A DNA stretch of 64,000 nt from Lachnospiraceae bacterium (GCA_022793375.1 JAAWCS010000007.1:18433-82432), one strand, 5' to 3'; positions 7,789 through 17,216 are shown, counted from the first letter of the stretch. The notes: generated by a model not told the origin, from the letters alone. Numbers and translations: made by a program.

Positions 7789-9756
7789 ATGGAAAAAGGG
7801 AACCCGGCGAAAAAGGTGGGAGTACTGGCGGGAATCGCCGGTATTCCCTTTCTTGTCATTTGGCTTTTTGCCTGGATCAACATGCATGGGGACGTGCTTT
7901 TGGTGCAGGACGGGGCGGCGGACCTGCGCGGCCGGGAAACGACGGAGGGTCCGTTCATTCTGGCAGGCCGTTGGAGCCGCGTGGCGGGGAGTTTTGAACC
8001 GGAGCAGCTTTCGGGGCTTGTCTGGGAAGAGGTGGAGGACATCCGCTACATCCGGCGGATGCGGGGCTATACGTATACGTTTTTACTGAAAACGGAGGAG
8101 ACGCAGGAATGGAGTTTTCTGCTGCCGCGCCCCCACAGCAGCCGTCTGTGGCTGAACGGGACAGAAGTAACGGGGGAGGGGGCCGGTCTGTCGGCCGGGG
8201 AAATTTACCGCCTGTCGGACTATACGAACGAGCCGGAAATCCGCGTGGTGCTGCAGGTGACGAATTCCTCGATCTACGATGTCTATCAGGGAATCCTTCT
8301 CGGCAATCAGGCCGGCCTGTCGATGATCCAATATCGCTGGATGGCGCTGGACTGGATCGCGGCGGGCTTGTCCGTGATGCTGATTTTGATGTGTCTTATT
8401 TTGTTTCTGCCAAAGCGCAGTGAGAAATATCTGCTGCTGCTGGCGGCTTCGACGCTTGTGGAGCTGGCGCATTTTTTGCTGATCCCCCGGCATCCGGGCC
8501 TGTCGTTTTTCCACCTGGGAACGACCGCCTTTTACCGCCAGCTGGGGTTTATCCATTTTTATGTCGTGAAGCAGTTTGTACCGGGGGAGAGCAGCCGCTT
8601 CATGGATATCGGCGTGCCGGCGGTGACGGTCTTAACCGCGGCCGGCTGCCTTTTTCTGCCCCAGTACAGCAATCAGTGGATTCAGGCATCGTTTTTGTTT
8701 CACATGCTGGTGCAGGCCTGGATCCTCGCGCGCGGCGTCTGGCATGGCGCGGCGTATGCGCCGTTTATTATGATCGGCTGTATGCTGGCGCTGGGGAACG
8801 AGCTGTTTTACCGGCTTTTGTATGCGGGCCGGATTCCGCAGGGAAAGATCGATATTGAATTGATGCCGGCGCAATATATGCGTTTTGCGTATATCGTCGC
8901 CTTTGCCTTTGCCACCTGCATGAAATACGGGCGCAAATTTTGCGAAGCGGACAGTTTGTCGGCCGACCTGGAAAAGAAAGTGAGAGAACAGACGGAAAAA
9001 CTGCGCCGTTCAAACGAAATGTTGGTAAAGACCCAGGAAAACCGCCAGCGGTTTTTGACCGATATGGTGCACAATCTCAGAAGCCCCCTGTTTGCAATCG
9101 GCGGCTATCTGGACCTTTTGCGGGATGAGTGGGAGCAGCCGGGGGGCGAGCAGGGCAAATACCTGGACCTGCTGGACCGCAAAACGGAATATCTGGGAAA
9201 AATGGTGGACGATATGTTTTTGAGCTATCGCCTGGAGGACGGACAGCTGCGCCTGGAGCAGGAAAATTTTGAGCTGGGGGAACTGTTAGAGGGCGTGGGG
9301 CAGGACGCGCGGGTCCGCGGGCAGGAGAAGGAGGTACGGGTGGAGGTGTCGGTGAAGGCAGGGGGCTGCTTTGTGCCGGGCGACCGCTTCCGTCTGAAGC
9401 AGGCGCTGGACAATATATTGGACAATGCGCTGCGCTACAGCCCGCCGGGGGGCGTGATCCGCATCTGCCAGGGGATGCGCGAAGGAGCATGCTTTATTTC
9501 GATCCGGGATCAGGGACCGGGGATTGCCAAGGAGCAGCAGGGGCGTTTGTTTGAACGCTACAAGAGCAAGGGGGCGGACGGGAAAAACGGCCTGGGGCTG
9601 TCGATCAGCAGCCAGATCGTGCAGCTGCACGGCGGGCGGATCGAGGTTGTGAGCGAGGCTGGGAAGGGAACGGAGATTGTCATATGGCTGCCGGGGGCGG
9701 AAAGCGGTACGGCGGCCGCGGATGGCGGGCAGGCAGAGGACGGGCCGCAGGAATGA
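7789..9756 (+). CDS. Sensor histidine kinase with 7TM (DISM-like) sensor
   Basis: 655 aa. A membrane segment (about 11-32) precedes an extracytoplasmic beta-rich domain (about 50-180; GRWSRVAGSF, SRLWLNGTEV), then about seven membrane helices (185-378), a coiled segment (390-420), a HisKA domain with MVHNLRSP (His428) and an HATPase domain with N-box ALDNILDNALRYS (539-551) and G-boxes DQGPGIA and NGLGLSIS. The layout matches 7TMR-DISM sensors, which usually bind small ligands outside the membrane. It begins 10 bp after icd. The likely partner is the OmpR-type regulator at 11957, on the far side of the flavoprotein gene. The ligand may be the electron acceptor used by that flavoprotein (inference). 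Confidence 0.87.
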   Translation: MEKGNPAKKVGVLAGIAGIPFLVIWLFAWINMHGDVLLVQDGAADLRGRETTEGPFILAGRWSRVAGSFEPEQLSGLVWEEVEDIRYIRRMRGYTYTFLLKTEETQEWSFLLPRPHSSRLWLNGTEVTGEGAGLSAGEIYRLSDYTNEPEIRVVLQVTNSSIYDVYQGILLGNQAGLSMIQYRWMALDWIAAGLSVMLILMCLILFLPKRSEKYLLLLAASTLVELAHFLLIPRHPGLSFFHLGTTAFYRQLGFIHFYVVKQFVPGESSRFMDIGVPAVTVLTAAGCLFLPQYSNQWIQASFLFHMLVQAWILARGVWHGAAYAPFIMIGCMLALGNELFYRLLYAGRIPQGKIDIELMPAQYMRFAYIVAFAFATCMKYGRKFCEADSLSADLEKKVREQTEKLRRSNEMLVKTQENRQRFLTDMVHNLRSPLFAIGGYLDLLRDEWEQPGGEQGKYLDLLDRKTEYLGKMVDDMFLSYRLEDGQLRLEQENFELGELLEGVGQDARVRGQEKEVRVEVSVKAGGCFVPGDRFRLKQALDNILDNALRYSPPGGVIRICQGMREGACFISIRDQGPGIAKEQQGRLFERYKSKGADGKNGLGLSISSQIVQLHGGRIEVVSEAGKGTEIVIWLPGAESGTAAADGGQAEDGPQE

Positions 9757-9779
9757 TAAAAAGCGCTGCGGTGTGAAAA

Positions 9780-9824
9780 TTTCAACGGAATTTCAACGGA
9801 AAATAGTTTCGTATATGATATAAT
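9780..9824 (+). promoter_or_regulatory. Promoter of the flavoprotein gene with tandem 11-bp regulator boxes
   Basis: Two adjacent perfect copies of TTTCAACGGAA occupy 9780-9790 and 9791-9801. A perfect TATAAT follows at 9819-9824, exactly 17 bp after the second copy, and there is no -35 consensus. The second box therefore takes the -35 position. This is the geometry of PhoB/OmpR-type activation, and an OmpR-family regulator lies in the same gene cluster. Confidence 0.75.
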
Positions 9825-9892
9825 TCTCTCAATCTTCTGCATTGGCAGGGAGAGCAACTAAAGGAAGCACAACGGATAGAAAAGGAGAGAGA

Positions 9893-11947
9893 ATGAGAAG
9901 AACAGGAAAACAAATGGCGGCGGCCTGCCTGGCCGCGATGCTGCTGCTGTCGGGCTGTGCCGGAAACGGCGGACAGACGACGGCTGTGGCGGAAAGCACG
10001 TCGGAGAGTTCGCAGGCCGCAGAGACGCAGGCGCCGACCACGGCAGAGACGGCGCCCACGGCGGCGGAGACACAAGCGGCCGGACCTGTAATGACGGACG
10101 GCAGCTACCAGGCGCAGGCCAGGGGATTTCATCTGCTGCAGCCGGTGAATGTGACGGTGGAGATCTCCGGCAACCGTATTTCCTCGATCGCGATCGGCGA
10201 GAACGCGGAGACAAACGGAATGCCGCAGATGGTTGAGAAGTATATGATCCCGCGGATTTTAGAGAGCCAGAGCCTGGCGGTCGATACGATTACGGGCGCT
10301 ACGGCGACCTCGGCGGCCGTGCGGACGGCAATCGGCGACTGCTGTGAGCAGGCCGGAGCGGACCTGTCGCTGCTGCAGACGGAACCGGCCAAATCGGAGG
10401 AAACCGAAGAGTATACGGTGGATGTGGTAGTCGTCGGCATGGGCGGCTCGGGAACAGCGGCGGCCCTCAGCGCGGCGGAGAGCGGCGCTTCGGTGCTGGC
10501 GCTTGACAAAGCCGGGAAATGGGCCGGCACGAGCGCCATTACGTCAGGGCCGATGACCGTCAACGCTCCCAGCCAGGTGGAGGCGGAATACGCGGAGTGG
10601 AGCGATCCGATCTCCAAAGAGACGCGGGTCAAGGAAGCGGGCGAACTGCTGGTGGACGGGGACGCCCTGTATGAGGACTGGATCGCCTATACGACGGTGG
10701 ACGGCGTCCAGCACGCAAAGACGGAGATTGTGCGGGCTCTGATTGACGGCTCGGGCGAAACGTTGGACTGGCTGAGCGCAAGCGGCTTTGCCTTTGACCC
10801 GGCCCGCGGCTTTGTCGGCGGCAAGTGGGGCGTCTTTGCCCCTTACAGCGGCAACAAGGAGCAGACCGAGCAGTTCTTTGCCAATGCATACGAACGCTAT
10901 GAAAAAGAACTGGGCGGCCAGTATCTTCTGGAAACCGAGGCGACCGAGCTGTTAATAGAGGACGGCAAAGTGGCCGGCGTCAGTGCCGTGAAACAGGACG
11001 GCACCAAAGTGATTGTGCACGCGGGAGCCGTGATTTTGGCGACCGGCGGTTTCGGCGGCAATGCAAAGATGCAGGAGCAATACCTGGGAGAAGCCTGGCG
11101 TCTGTACGGCATGGCGCAGAACGACGGCGCCGGAATCCGCATGGCTCTGTCCGCGGGAGCGGCGACCTACAATATCGATATGCCGCCGATGTCCCACTTC
11201 GTGGCGCCGTATATGATTATGACAGCGTTTGAAAACCCGATGGACAATGATATCCCGTATGGCCTTGTCTGCTCAGGCGAAGTGCTGGCAGTCGACCAGA
11301 CAGGGACCCGTTTTACGGCGGAGAACGGCCTGGCGATGAACGCGTATAAGAACGGGGCCAAGTATTATACGATCCTGTCGGCCGAGCAGATCGACATTCT
11401 GCGGGAACAGGGCTTTTCGATGGCGGCCAGCGGCCGTTATCTGAGCCAGGGCGGCGTGCCGGAAAATACGCCGCTTGCCAACATTGACGCAGTACTGGAG
11501 CAGGGAATTTCCATGGGTCTGATCTACAAAGCGGATACCCTGGAGGGGCTGGTCGAAGCAATCGGCAATGAAAAAATGGTCCTGGATAACGTGACGGCTT
11601 CGGTGGACCAGTATAACAAGGCTGCCGAAGGCGCGGAGGATGCGCTCGGCAAAGCGCCGGAATTTTTTGAGCGCCTGGGCGGAGTCAATCCGGAGAGCGA
11701 GTATTATATCGCGGTGACCGGCGCGCCTTACATCTACAGCACATGCGGCGGCCTGGAGGTAAACGAGGACATGCAGGTGCTCGATGAGGGCGGGAATGCG
11801 ATCGCGGGCCTGTATGCGGTAGGCACGGACTCGATGGGCGTTATGTTTACCAATACCAAAGGATACACCAACTACGGCGGCGTAGCGCAGGGATATGCGT
11901 TCTTCTCCGGCAAAGTGGCCGGTGCACACGCGGCGGCACAGGAATAG
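9893..11947 (+). CDS. Secreted flavinylated FAD-dependent reductase (fumarate/urocanate reductase-like)
   Basis: 684 aa. Lipoprotein signal with LLLSGC (Cys22), an Ala/Thr-rich linker, an FMN_bind domain (about 66-150) with the flavinylation motif DTITGATATS (acceptor Thr137), then an FAD_binding_2 domain (about 175-680) starting with Rossmann motif VVVVGMGGSGTAAA. The FAD end motif GLYAVGTDSMG is present near the C-terminus. Members transfer electrons from covalent FMN to FAD and reduce fumarate, urocanate or related enoates outside the cell. The substrate is not readable here. The ATG at 9893 follows AAAGGAGAG; the frame is open further upstream but lacks a site. The cluster order kinase, reductase, regulator and the tandem boxes at its promoter suggest substrate-induced expression. 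Confidence 0.88.
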   Translation: MRRTGKQMAAACLAAMLLLSGCAGNGGQTTAVAESTSESSQAAETQAPTTAETAPTAAETQAAGPVMTDGSYQAQARGFHLLQPVNVTVEISGNRISSIAIGENAETNGMPQMVEKYMIPRILESQSLAVDTITGATATSAAVRTAIGDCCEQAGADLSLLQTEPAKSEETEEYTVDVVVVGMGGSGTAAALSAAESGASVLALDKAGKWAGTSAITSGPMTVNAPSQVEAEYAEWSDPISKETRVKEAGELLVDGDALYEDWIAYTTVDGVQHAKTEIVRALIDGSGETLDWLSASGFAFDPARGFVGGKWGVFAPYSGNKEQTEQFFANAYERYEKELGGQYLLETEATELLIEDGKVAGVSAVKQDGTKVIVHAGAVILATGGFGGNAKMQEQYLGEAWRLYGMAQNDGAGIRMALSAGAATYNIDMPPMSHFVAPYMIMTAFENPMDNDIPYGLVCSGEVLAVDQTGTRFTAENGLAMNAYKNGAKYYTILSAEQIDILREQGFSMAASGRYLSQGGVPENTPLANIDAVLEQGISMGLIYKADTLEGLVEAIGNEKMVLDNVTASVDQYNKAAEGAEDALGKAPEFFERLGGVNPESEYYIAVTGAPYIYSTCGGLEVNEDMQVLDEGGNAIAGLYAVGTDSMGVMFTNTKGYTNYGGVAQGYAFFSGKVAGAHAAAQE

Positions 11948-11956
11948 AGGTGTTTC

Positions 11957-12661
11957 ATGCAGTACAACGTGTTATTGATCGAAGATGACCTGGAAAATTG
12001 CGACATCCTTCTGCACTATCTGGATAAAATCGGGGATTATGCTACCGTGGTAGCTCACAACGCGTCGGAAGCGCTGGCGGCGGTTAAGCGGCGGAGCTTT
12101 GACCTGATCCTCATGGATATCATGCTGCCGGGGATGGACGGGATCGACCTCTGCGTCCAGCTCAGAAAGACTTTGTACTGCCCGGTCATTTTTATCAGCT
12201 GCCTGGACGACGAAGAAACGATCGTGCGGGCCATGCGCAGAGGCGGGGACGATTATCTGACAAAACCGTTTCGCTACGCAGTGCTGCAGGCCCATATGGA
12301 GGCCGTGCTGCGCCGGGTAAACGGCAGCGGCGCAGGGCTGGCGGAGGATATATGCTTCGGCCCGTTCACCCTGTCCATTCGGGAGCATGTGCTGATCCGG
12401 GGCGAGACGCGGATTTATCTGTCGCCGACCGAATTCGAGCTGCTGGTGCTGTTCCTCAATCACAAAGAGGAAACGCTGGCCTTTGAAGAGATCTATCAAT
12501 ATATATGGAAGAAACCCAGTTATGGAGATTTGCGCACCGTCTTTTCCCATGTGCGCAACCTGCGCAAAAAGCTGGAGCAAAACCCTTCCGCGCCGGAATA
12601 CATTCAGACGGTTCCCCGCGTCGGGTACCGCTTTACGGCGCAGCAGGACACAGAAGCCTAA
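11957..12661 (+). CDS. OmpR/PhoB-family response regulator
   Basis: 234 aa. Receiver domain 1-120 with Asp10/Asp11 and phospho-acceptor Asp54 (LILMDIMLPGMDG) and KPF near 105. A winged-helix C-terminal domain (about 135-230) has the expected YLSPTEFELL and RTVFSHVRNLRKKL segments. It starts 10 bp after the flavoprotein stop with a GAGGTG site, so it is co-transcribed with the reductase. If it binds the TTTCAACGGAA boxes upstream of that gene, it would control its own expression positively. The partner is probably the 7TM kinase at 7789. A strong terminator follows. Confidence 0.9.
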   Translation: MQYNVLLIEDDLENCDILLHYLDKIGDYATVVAHNASEALAAVKRRSFDLILMDIMLPGMDGIDLCVQLRKTLYCPVIFISCLDDEETIVRAMRRGGDDYLTKPFRYAVLQAHMEAVLRRVNGSGAGLAEDICFGPFTLSIREHVLIRGETRIYLSPTEFELLVLFLNHKEETLAFEEIYQYIWKKPSYGDLRTVFSHVRNLRKKLEQNPSAPEYIQTVPRVGYRFTAQQDTEA

Positions 12662-12673
12662 AGGAAAGGAAGG

Positions 12674-12699
12674 CGGGCCGGTTTTTACCGGCCCGTTTT
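12674..12699 (+). terminator. Rho-independent terminator of the reductase/regulator operon
   Basis: A perfect GC-rich stem CGGGCCGGT / ACCGGCCCG is followed by TTTT. Confidence 0.85.
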
Positions 12700-12721
12700 G
12701 CGTGCGCAGGCAGAAAGCTTC

Positions 12722-12750
12722 TTGTTATTTTGGGCCGGCCATGGTAGAAT
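12722..12750 (+). promoter_or_regulatory. Candidate promoter of gltX
   Basis: TTGTTA, 17 bp, TAGAAT, identical hexamers and spacing to the icd promoter. It lies about 90 bp upstream of the start codon. Confidence 0.65.
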
Positions 12751-12840
12751 GAAGGACGTAAAAGAAAGGCTTTGGGCATCGGACGGCAGTGCCGGACGTC
12801 GGGGGAGGCCCGGAGCCGGGAAAGAACGAGGAAAATAATT

Positions 12841-14298
12841 ATGAGTAAAGTAAGGACACGTTTTGCGCCCAGTCCGACCGGGCGGATGCACGTCGGGAAC
12901 CTGCGCACGGCCCTGTACGCTTATCTGATTGCCAAGCATGAGAACGGCGATTTTTTGCTGCGGATCGAAGATACGGACCAGGAGCGCTATGTCGAAGGCG
13001 CGGTGGACATCATTTACCGCACGTTGGAAAAAACCGGTCTGCTCCATGACGAAGGCCCGGACAAGGACGGCGGCTGCGGCCCCTATGTGCAGAGCGAACG
13101 CCAGGCGGCGGGGATCTATCTGGACTATGCCAGACAGCTGGTCGAAAAGGGAGAAGCCTATTACTGCTTCTGCGATAAAGAACGTCTGGACTCCCTGCGC
13201 ACCGAGGTGGCGGGAAAAGAAATCACCGTGTACGACAAGCACTGTCTGCACTTGAGCAAAGAGGAAATCGCGGCCAACCTGGCGGCCGGCAAGCCTTATG
13301 TAATCCGCCAGAACAATCCGACGACAGGCACGACGACCTTCCACGACGAAATCTACGGCGACATCACCGTGGACAACGCCGAATTGGACGACATGATCCT
13401 GATCAAATCGGACGGCTACCCCACCTACAATTTTGCCAATGTGGTGGACGACCATCTGATGGGCATCACCCACGTCGTGCGCGGAAACGAATATCTTTCC
13501 TCCTCGCCGAAATACAACCGGCTGTATGAGGCGTTCGGCTGGGAGGTGCCTACCTATGTGCACTGTCCCCTGATTACGGACGAAGAGCACAAAAAACTCT
13601 CCAAGCGCTGCGGCCATTCTTCCTTTGAAGATCTGCTGGAGCAGGGATTTGTCACGGAAGCGATCGTTAATTTTGTCGCGCTCTTGGGCTGGAGTCCGGA
13701 GGACAACCGGGAAATCCTCTCCATGGAAGAACTGGTGGCCCAATTCGATTACCGTCATATGTCCAAATCGCCGGCTGTCTTTGATTTTACGAAGCTTAAA
13801 TGGATGAACGGCGAGTATCTCAAAGCCATGGAGTTTGAAGCCTTTTACCAGATGGCCGAGCCCTGTCTGCGGGAGGTGATCCATCGGGAGCTGGACCTGC
13901 GCACGATTGCGCAGATGGTAAAGACGCGGATCGAGACATTTGCCGATATCAAAGATCATGTGGACTTCTTTGAGGAGGTGCCGGAGTACGACTGCTCGAT
14001 GTACACGCATAAAAAAATGAAAACCAACGAGGATAATTCGCTGGCGCTTTTAGAAGAAGTGCTGCCGCTGTTAGAGACGGCGGGGGATTTTTCCAACGAC
14101 GCCCTGTACGCGATGCTCAAGGCGTTCGGCGACGCAAAAGGATATAAAGTTGGCTTTATCATGTGGCCGATCCGCACCGCCCTCTCCGGCAAACAGATGA
14201 CGCCGGCCGGAGCGACCGAGATCCTTGCCGTGCTTGGCCGGGAGGAATCGCTGAAACGGATCCGGGCGGCCATTGAGAAGCTGGCGGCCAACCGTTAG
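12841..14298 (+). CDS. gltX: Glutamyl-tRNA synthetase
   Basis: 485 aa, normal for a bacterial class I GluRS. The ATP-binding HIGH-type motif is in [15 protein letters not shown] near the N-terminus and the KMSKS-type motif appears as HKKLSKR. The GluRS-specific segments [11 protein letters not shown] and [17 protein letters not shown] are intact. It charges tRNA with glutamate; whether it is discriminating cannot be read here. The ATG at 12841 is selected over the upstream open frame because it gives the family N-terminus and follows GAGGAAAAT. A membrane protein gene and a helicase gene follow closely on the same strand. Confidence 0.96.
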   Translation: MSKVRTRFAPSPTGRMHVGNLRTALYAYLIAKHENGDFLLRIEDTDQERYVEGAVDIIYRTLEKTGLLHDEGPDKDGGCGPYVQSERQAAGIYLDYARQLVEKGEAYYCFCDKERLDSLRTEVAGKEITVYDKHCLHLSKEEIAANLAAGKPYVIRQNNPTTGTTTFHDEIYGDITVDNAELDDMILIKSDGYPTYNFANVVDDHLMGITHVVRGNEYLSSSPKYNRLYEAFGWEVPTYVHCPLITDEEHKKLSKRCGHSSFEDLLEQGFVTEAIVNFVALLGWSPEDNREILSMEELVAQFDYRHMSKSPAVFDFTKLKWMNGEYLKAMEFEAFYQMAEPCLREVIHRELDLRTIAQMVKTRIETFADIKDHVDFFEEVPEYDCSMYTHKKMKTNEDNSLALLEEVLPLLETAGDFSNDALYAMLKAFGDAKGYKVGFIMWPIRTALSGKQMTPAGATEILAVLGREESLKRIRAAIEKLAANR

Positions 14299-14318
14299 CG
14301 CCGTAGGGAAGGGATAAG

Positions 14319-15080
14319 ATGGAACCATTTGCTTATTTGTTTGCGTGCAGTGAGACGATCCCGGCCGGCCTGGGCTTTCCGCTCTTTGGCACAGGTCATG
14401 TGACGTGGCTTTTGGCGATCGCAGCGGTCTGTATCCTGGTATGCCGCGCTTACCGCCGCCGGGACGAAAAGGGGCGGCTGCGGATCCGCCGGGTGCTGTC
14501 GGCACTTTTGATTGCCGATGAACTTCTGAAAATCGGCGTCCTGTCGGCGACAGGCTGTTATACGGCGGAATACCTGCCCCTGCATGTGTGCAGCATCAAT
14601 ATCTTTATCTGTCTGTGGTACACGCTGAAGCCGAACCGGATCGCGCCGGAGATTTTGTATGCCCTGTCTTTGCCGGGGGCCATCGTAGCGCTGTGCGTCC
14701 CGACCTGGGTGCGGCTGCCGTTTCTGAACCTGATGAGTTTTCACAGCTTCAGCGTTCATGGGATGCTTCTGCTGTATCCGCTGCTGCTTTTAGCGGGAGG
14801 AGAGTACCGGCCGAGCCTTGGGCGGCTGTGGATTCCGGGGCTTTTTGTGGCAGTGCTGAGTCCGGCGCTGTATCTGTTCAACTGCCGTTTTTCGACCAAT
14901 TTTATGTTTTTAAACGGGACAGAAGAAAACATCGTGCTGGAAACCGTGCAGGGCGTGGCCGGGGAACGTTTCTATATCGCAGGGCTGGGAGTACTGGTTT
15001 TGCTGGTCTGGCTGCTGTTTTACCTTCCGTGGGAAGGACTTCGGCGGCACAAAAATAAGAAATCCGAGAAAATCCTATGA
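14319..15080 (+). CDS. YwaF-family (TIGR02206-like) integral membrane protein
   Basis: 253 aa with about seven hydrophobic segments. Segments PLHVCSINIF, SFHSFSVHG and NCRFSTNFMFLN fit the YwaF/TMEM164-like family, which shares conserved His and Asn residues in the membrane. Function in bacteria is not established. GGGAAGGG precedes the ATG. The stop overlaps the helicase start as ATGA, indicating translational coupling. Family assignment is from memory of motifs and is moderately certain. Confidence 0.72.
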   Translation: MEPFAYLFACSETIPAGLGFPLFGTGHVTWLLAIAAVCILVCRAYRRRDEKGRLRIRRVLSALLIADELLKIGVLSATGCYTAEYLPLHVCSINIFICLWYTLKPNRIAPEILYALSLPGAIVALCVPTWVRLPFLNLMSFHSFSVHGMLLLYPLLLLAGGEYRPSLGRLWIPGLFVAVLSPALYLFNCRFSTNFMFLNGTEENIVLETVQGVAGERFYIAGLGVLVLLVWLLFYLPWEGLRRHKNKKSEKIL

Positions 15081-17026
15081 AAAAACAATTGAATGAAGCA
15101 CAGCGTCAGGCCGTCGCCCATTTTACCGGGCCCTGCCTGGCGCTGGCCGGCCCGGGCTCCGGCAAGACGACCGTCATTGTCGAGCGGCTTTGCCGCCTGC
15201 TTGCGCGGGGAGTACCGGCAAGGAATATCCTGGTGCTGACATTTACGCGGGCCGCGGCGGCCGAAATGCGTGAGCGGTTTATGCGGCGGATGGAGGAGGA
15301 AGCGCGCAGGCCGGCGGCGGATGCAGAGGGGCGGCCGTGTGCGGCACCGCCGCTTTGCACAGCACAGGCCGGCCAGGTGGCGTTTGGTACGTTTCACTCG
15401 GCCTTTTACCAAATCCTGCGCTACAGCGGCGGCTACGACGGCGGCAGCGTCCTGCGGCCCCGGGAAAAAGCCGCCTTTTTGGAGGAAGCGGCCCGGGGCA
15501 TGGGCATCTGGTACGGCCGTGAAGGGTGGGTGTCGGAGGTACTAAAGGAAATCGGCGACGTAAAAGGAAACGGCGGGGAGTTAAACGAATACCGGCCCCT
15601 GAGCTGTAAGCCAAACGAATTTACGGCGCTTTACCACGGATACCAGGAACTGCTCAAGAGCCGGCACAGGCTGGATTTTGACGACATGCTGCTGCGCTGT
15701 CGGGAGCTTTTTTACGAGAGACCGGAGGTCCTGGAGATCTGGCAGGAACGGTTTGAATTTATCCTGATCGACGAGTATCAGGACAGCAGCCGCCTGCAGT
15801 GCGAACTGGCGCAGCTGATAGCGGCGCCGCAGGATAACGTGATGGCAGTCGGGGACGACGACCAGTCGATCTATGGGTTTCGCGGGGCGGCGCCGGAACG
15901 GATGCGGGATTTTCTGGCAGCGTATCCGCAGGCTTCGCGCTATCTGCTGGACGTCAATTACCGCTGTCATGCGGACATCGTGGCGGCGGCCGGCCGCTTG
16001 ATCGGAGAAAACAAAAACCGGCTGCCAAAGAAAATCCGCGCTACGGGAAGCGGCGTAAGACGGCCGGCCGCGGCCGCCGGCTGTCTTACGGCCGGGGCGG
16101 TGACCTGCCGCGAATATGCCGCTCTGCGGGAGGAAAACGAAGCAGTGGCCGCGCAGATCAAGGCCTATCACGAAGCCGGGCTGGCTTACGAGGAAATGGC
16201 GGTGCTGTACCGCACAAACCAGAACCCGGCGCAGCTATTGCGCTTGCTGGATACACAGGGCATTCCCGTACAGGTCAAAGGGACGGGCGCCGTCCTCTAT
16301 CATCACTGGATCTGCGAGGATTTCTGCGCGTACCTGGCCGCCGCTGCCGGCAGTACGCGGCGCGCGGACTGGCTGCGCGTCATCAGCCATCCGGAACGCT
16401 ACGTAAGCCGCAGCGCCCTGCGCACAGAGCCGGTAAACCTGGACAAGCTGTTTGATTTTTATGCGGAGGATAACAGAAGGCTTGATTTGCTGGACCGTCT
16501 TTCGTATGACCTGGCCGTGCTGAAAAAAGTACCGCCTTACGCGGCCATCAGCCACCTGCGCCGCTATATGGGGTACGACGAGTATCTGCAGGAACAGGAT
16601 CAAAGCGAGGAGGGGCGCCTGTCGGAACTGGCGGAACAGATTCAGGAGACGGCCGACGGCTGTCTTACGGCCGGAGAGTGGCTTCATTATGTGAAAAAGA
16701 AGCAGGAAGCCGCAGAGAAGGAGGGGACGCCGGCCCAGGCCGCGCCGGAACGCGGCGTCTTACCCGGCGTGCGCTTTATGACAATGCACGGCTCCAAAGG
16801 GCTGGAATTTCCGGTCGTGTTTTTGGTGGACGCCAATGAGGGGATCACTCCGTACCGGCAGGCCGATACGCCCGAGGGCATCGAAGAGGAACGCCGCCTG
16901 TTCTATGTGGCGATGACACGCGCCAAGCAGCGGCTTCATATCAGCTGGACCAAAGAGCGCTTTCATCGGCAGCAGAGTATGTCGCGGTTTGTCCGCGAAG
17001 CGGGGCTTGGCGCGGATGTGGTATGA
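15077..17026 (+). CDS. UvrD/PcrA-like superfamily 1 DNA helicase
   Basis: 649 aa, shorter than typical PcrA/UvrD (about 720-750). Motif I is LAGPGSGKTT, motif Ia VLTFTRAAAAEM, motif II LIDEYQDSS, motif III AVGDDDQSIYGFRGA, motif V TMHGSKGLEF and motif VI YVAMTRAKQRLHISW, so all SF1A ATPase and translocation motifs are intact. The shortfall is at the C-terminus, where PcrA carries its RNA-polymerase-binding tail. It probably unwinds DNA 3' to 5' in repair. It is coupled to the upstream membrane protein gene. A hairpin repeat element lies 76 bp after the stop. Confidence 0.92.
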   Translation: MKKQLNEAQRQAVAHFTGPCLALAGPGSGKTTVIVERLCRLLARGVPARNILVLTFTRAAAAEMRERFMRRMEEEARRPAADAEGRPCAAPPLCTAQAGQVAFGTFHSAFYQILRYSGGYDGGSVLRPREKAAFLEEAARGMGIWYGREGWVSEVLKEIGDVKGNGGELNEYRPLSCKPNEFTALYHGYQELLKSRHRLDFDDMLLRCRELFYERPEVLEIWQERFEFILIDEYQDSSRLQCELAQLIAAPQDNVMAVGDDDQSIYGFRGAAPERMRDFLAAYPQASRYLLDVNYRCHADIVAAAGRLIGENKNRLPKKIRATGSGVRRPAAAAGCLTAGAVTCREYAALREENEAVAAQIKAYHEAGLAYEEMAVLYRTNQNPAQLLRLLDTQGIPVQVKGTGAVLYHHWICEDFCAYLAAAAGSTRRADWLRVISHPERYVSRSALRTEPVNLDKLFDFYAEDNRRLDLLDRLSYDLAVLKKVPPYAAISHLRRYMGYDEYLQEQDQSEEGRLSELAEQIQETADGCLTAGEWLHYVKKKQEAAEKEGTPAQAAPERGVLPGVRFMTMHGSKGLEFPVVFLVDANEGITPYRQADTPEGIEEERRLFYVAMTRAKQRLHISWTKERFHRQQSMSRFVREAGLGADVV

Positions 17027-17031
17027 GACGG

Positions 17032-17045
17032 GCGCCTGCAGGCGC
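17032..17045. repeat. 14-bp perfect palindrome after the helicase gene
   Basis: GCGCCTGCAGGCGC starts 5 bp after the helicase stop codon. A second GGCGCCTGCG segment lies about 45 bp downstream. It could contribute to transcript-end folding; no T-run follows. Confidence 0.4.
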
Positions 17046-17102
17046 AGCCGTTTGACGCAGTCCTGAAACACCGCTGTCTGGCGCCTGCGTCTTGTCATAA
17101 AA

Positions 17103-17201
17103 GGGGCTGCTGCAAAACAAAGATTCTGCACAATATATGGCGTTGACACCCAGGCGGGCGCAACCATATTTGTGTTTGATCTGAGTTTTGCAAACAGCCC
17201 C
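17103..17201. repeat. 99-bp hairpin element, copy B
   Basis: This is the second copy of the element at 4980-5078, with the same length, orientation and inverted ends (GGGGCTG ... CAGCCCC). Both share the block ACAAAGATTCTGCAC, and the inner arms CAATATATGG / CCATATTTG also pair. The copies are clearly related but diverged. It sits between convergent genes, 16 bp from the DUF1292 stop, so as RNA it could act as a bidirectional transcript end. Confidence 0.75.
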
Positions 17202-17216
17202 TTACGGGACATAAGC

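Noticed and set aside
12685..14010. 441-codon minus-strand frame opposite gltX
   Set aside because: It lies entirely within or opposite gltX and its promoter; gltX has full family motifs and the opposite frame none.
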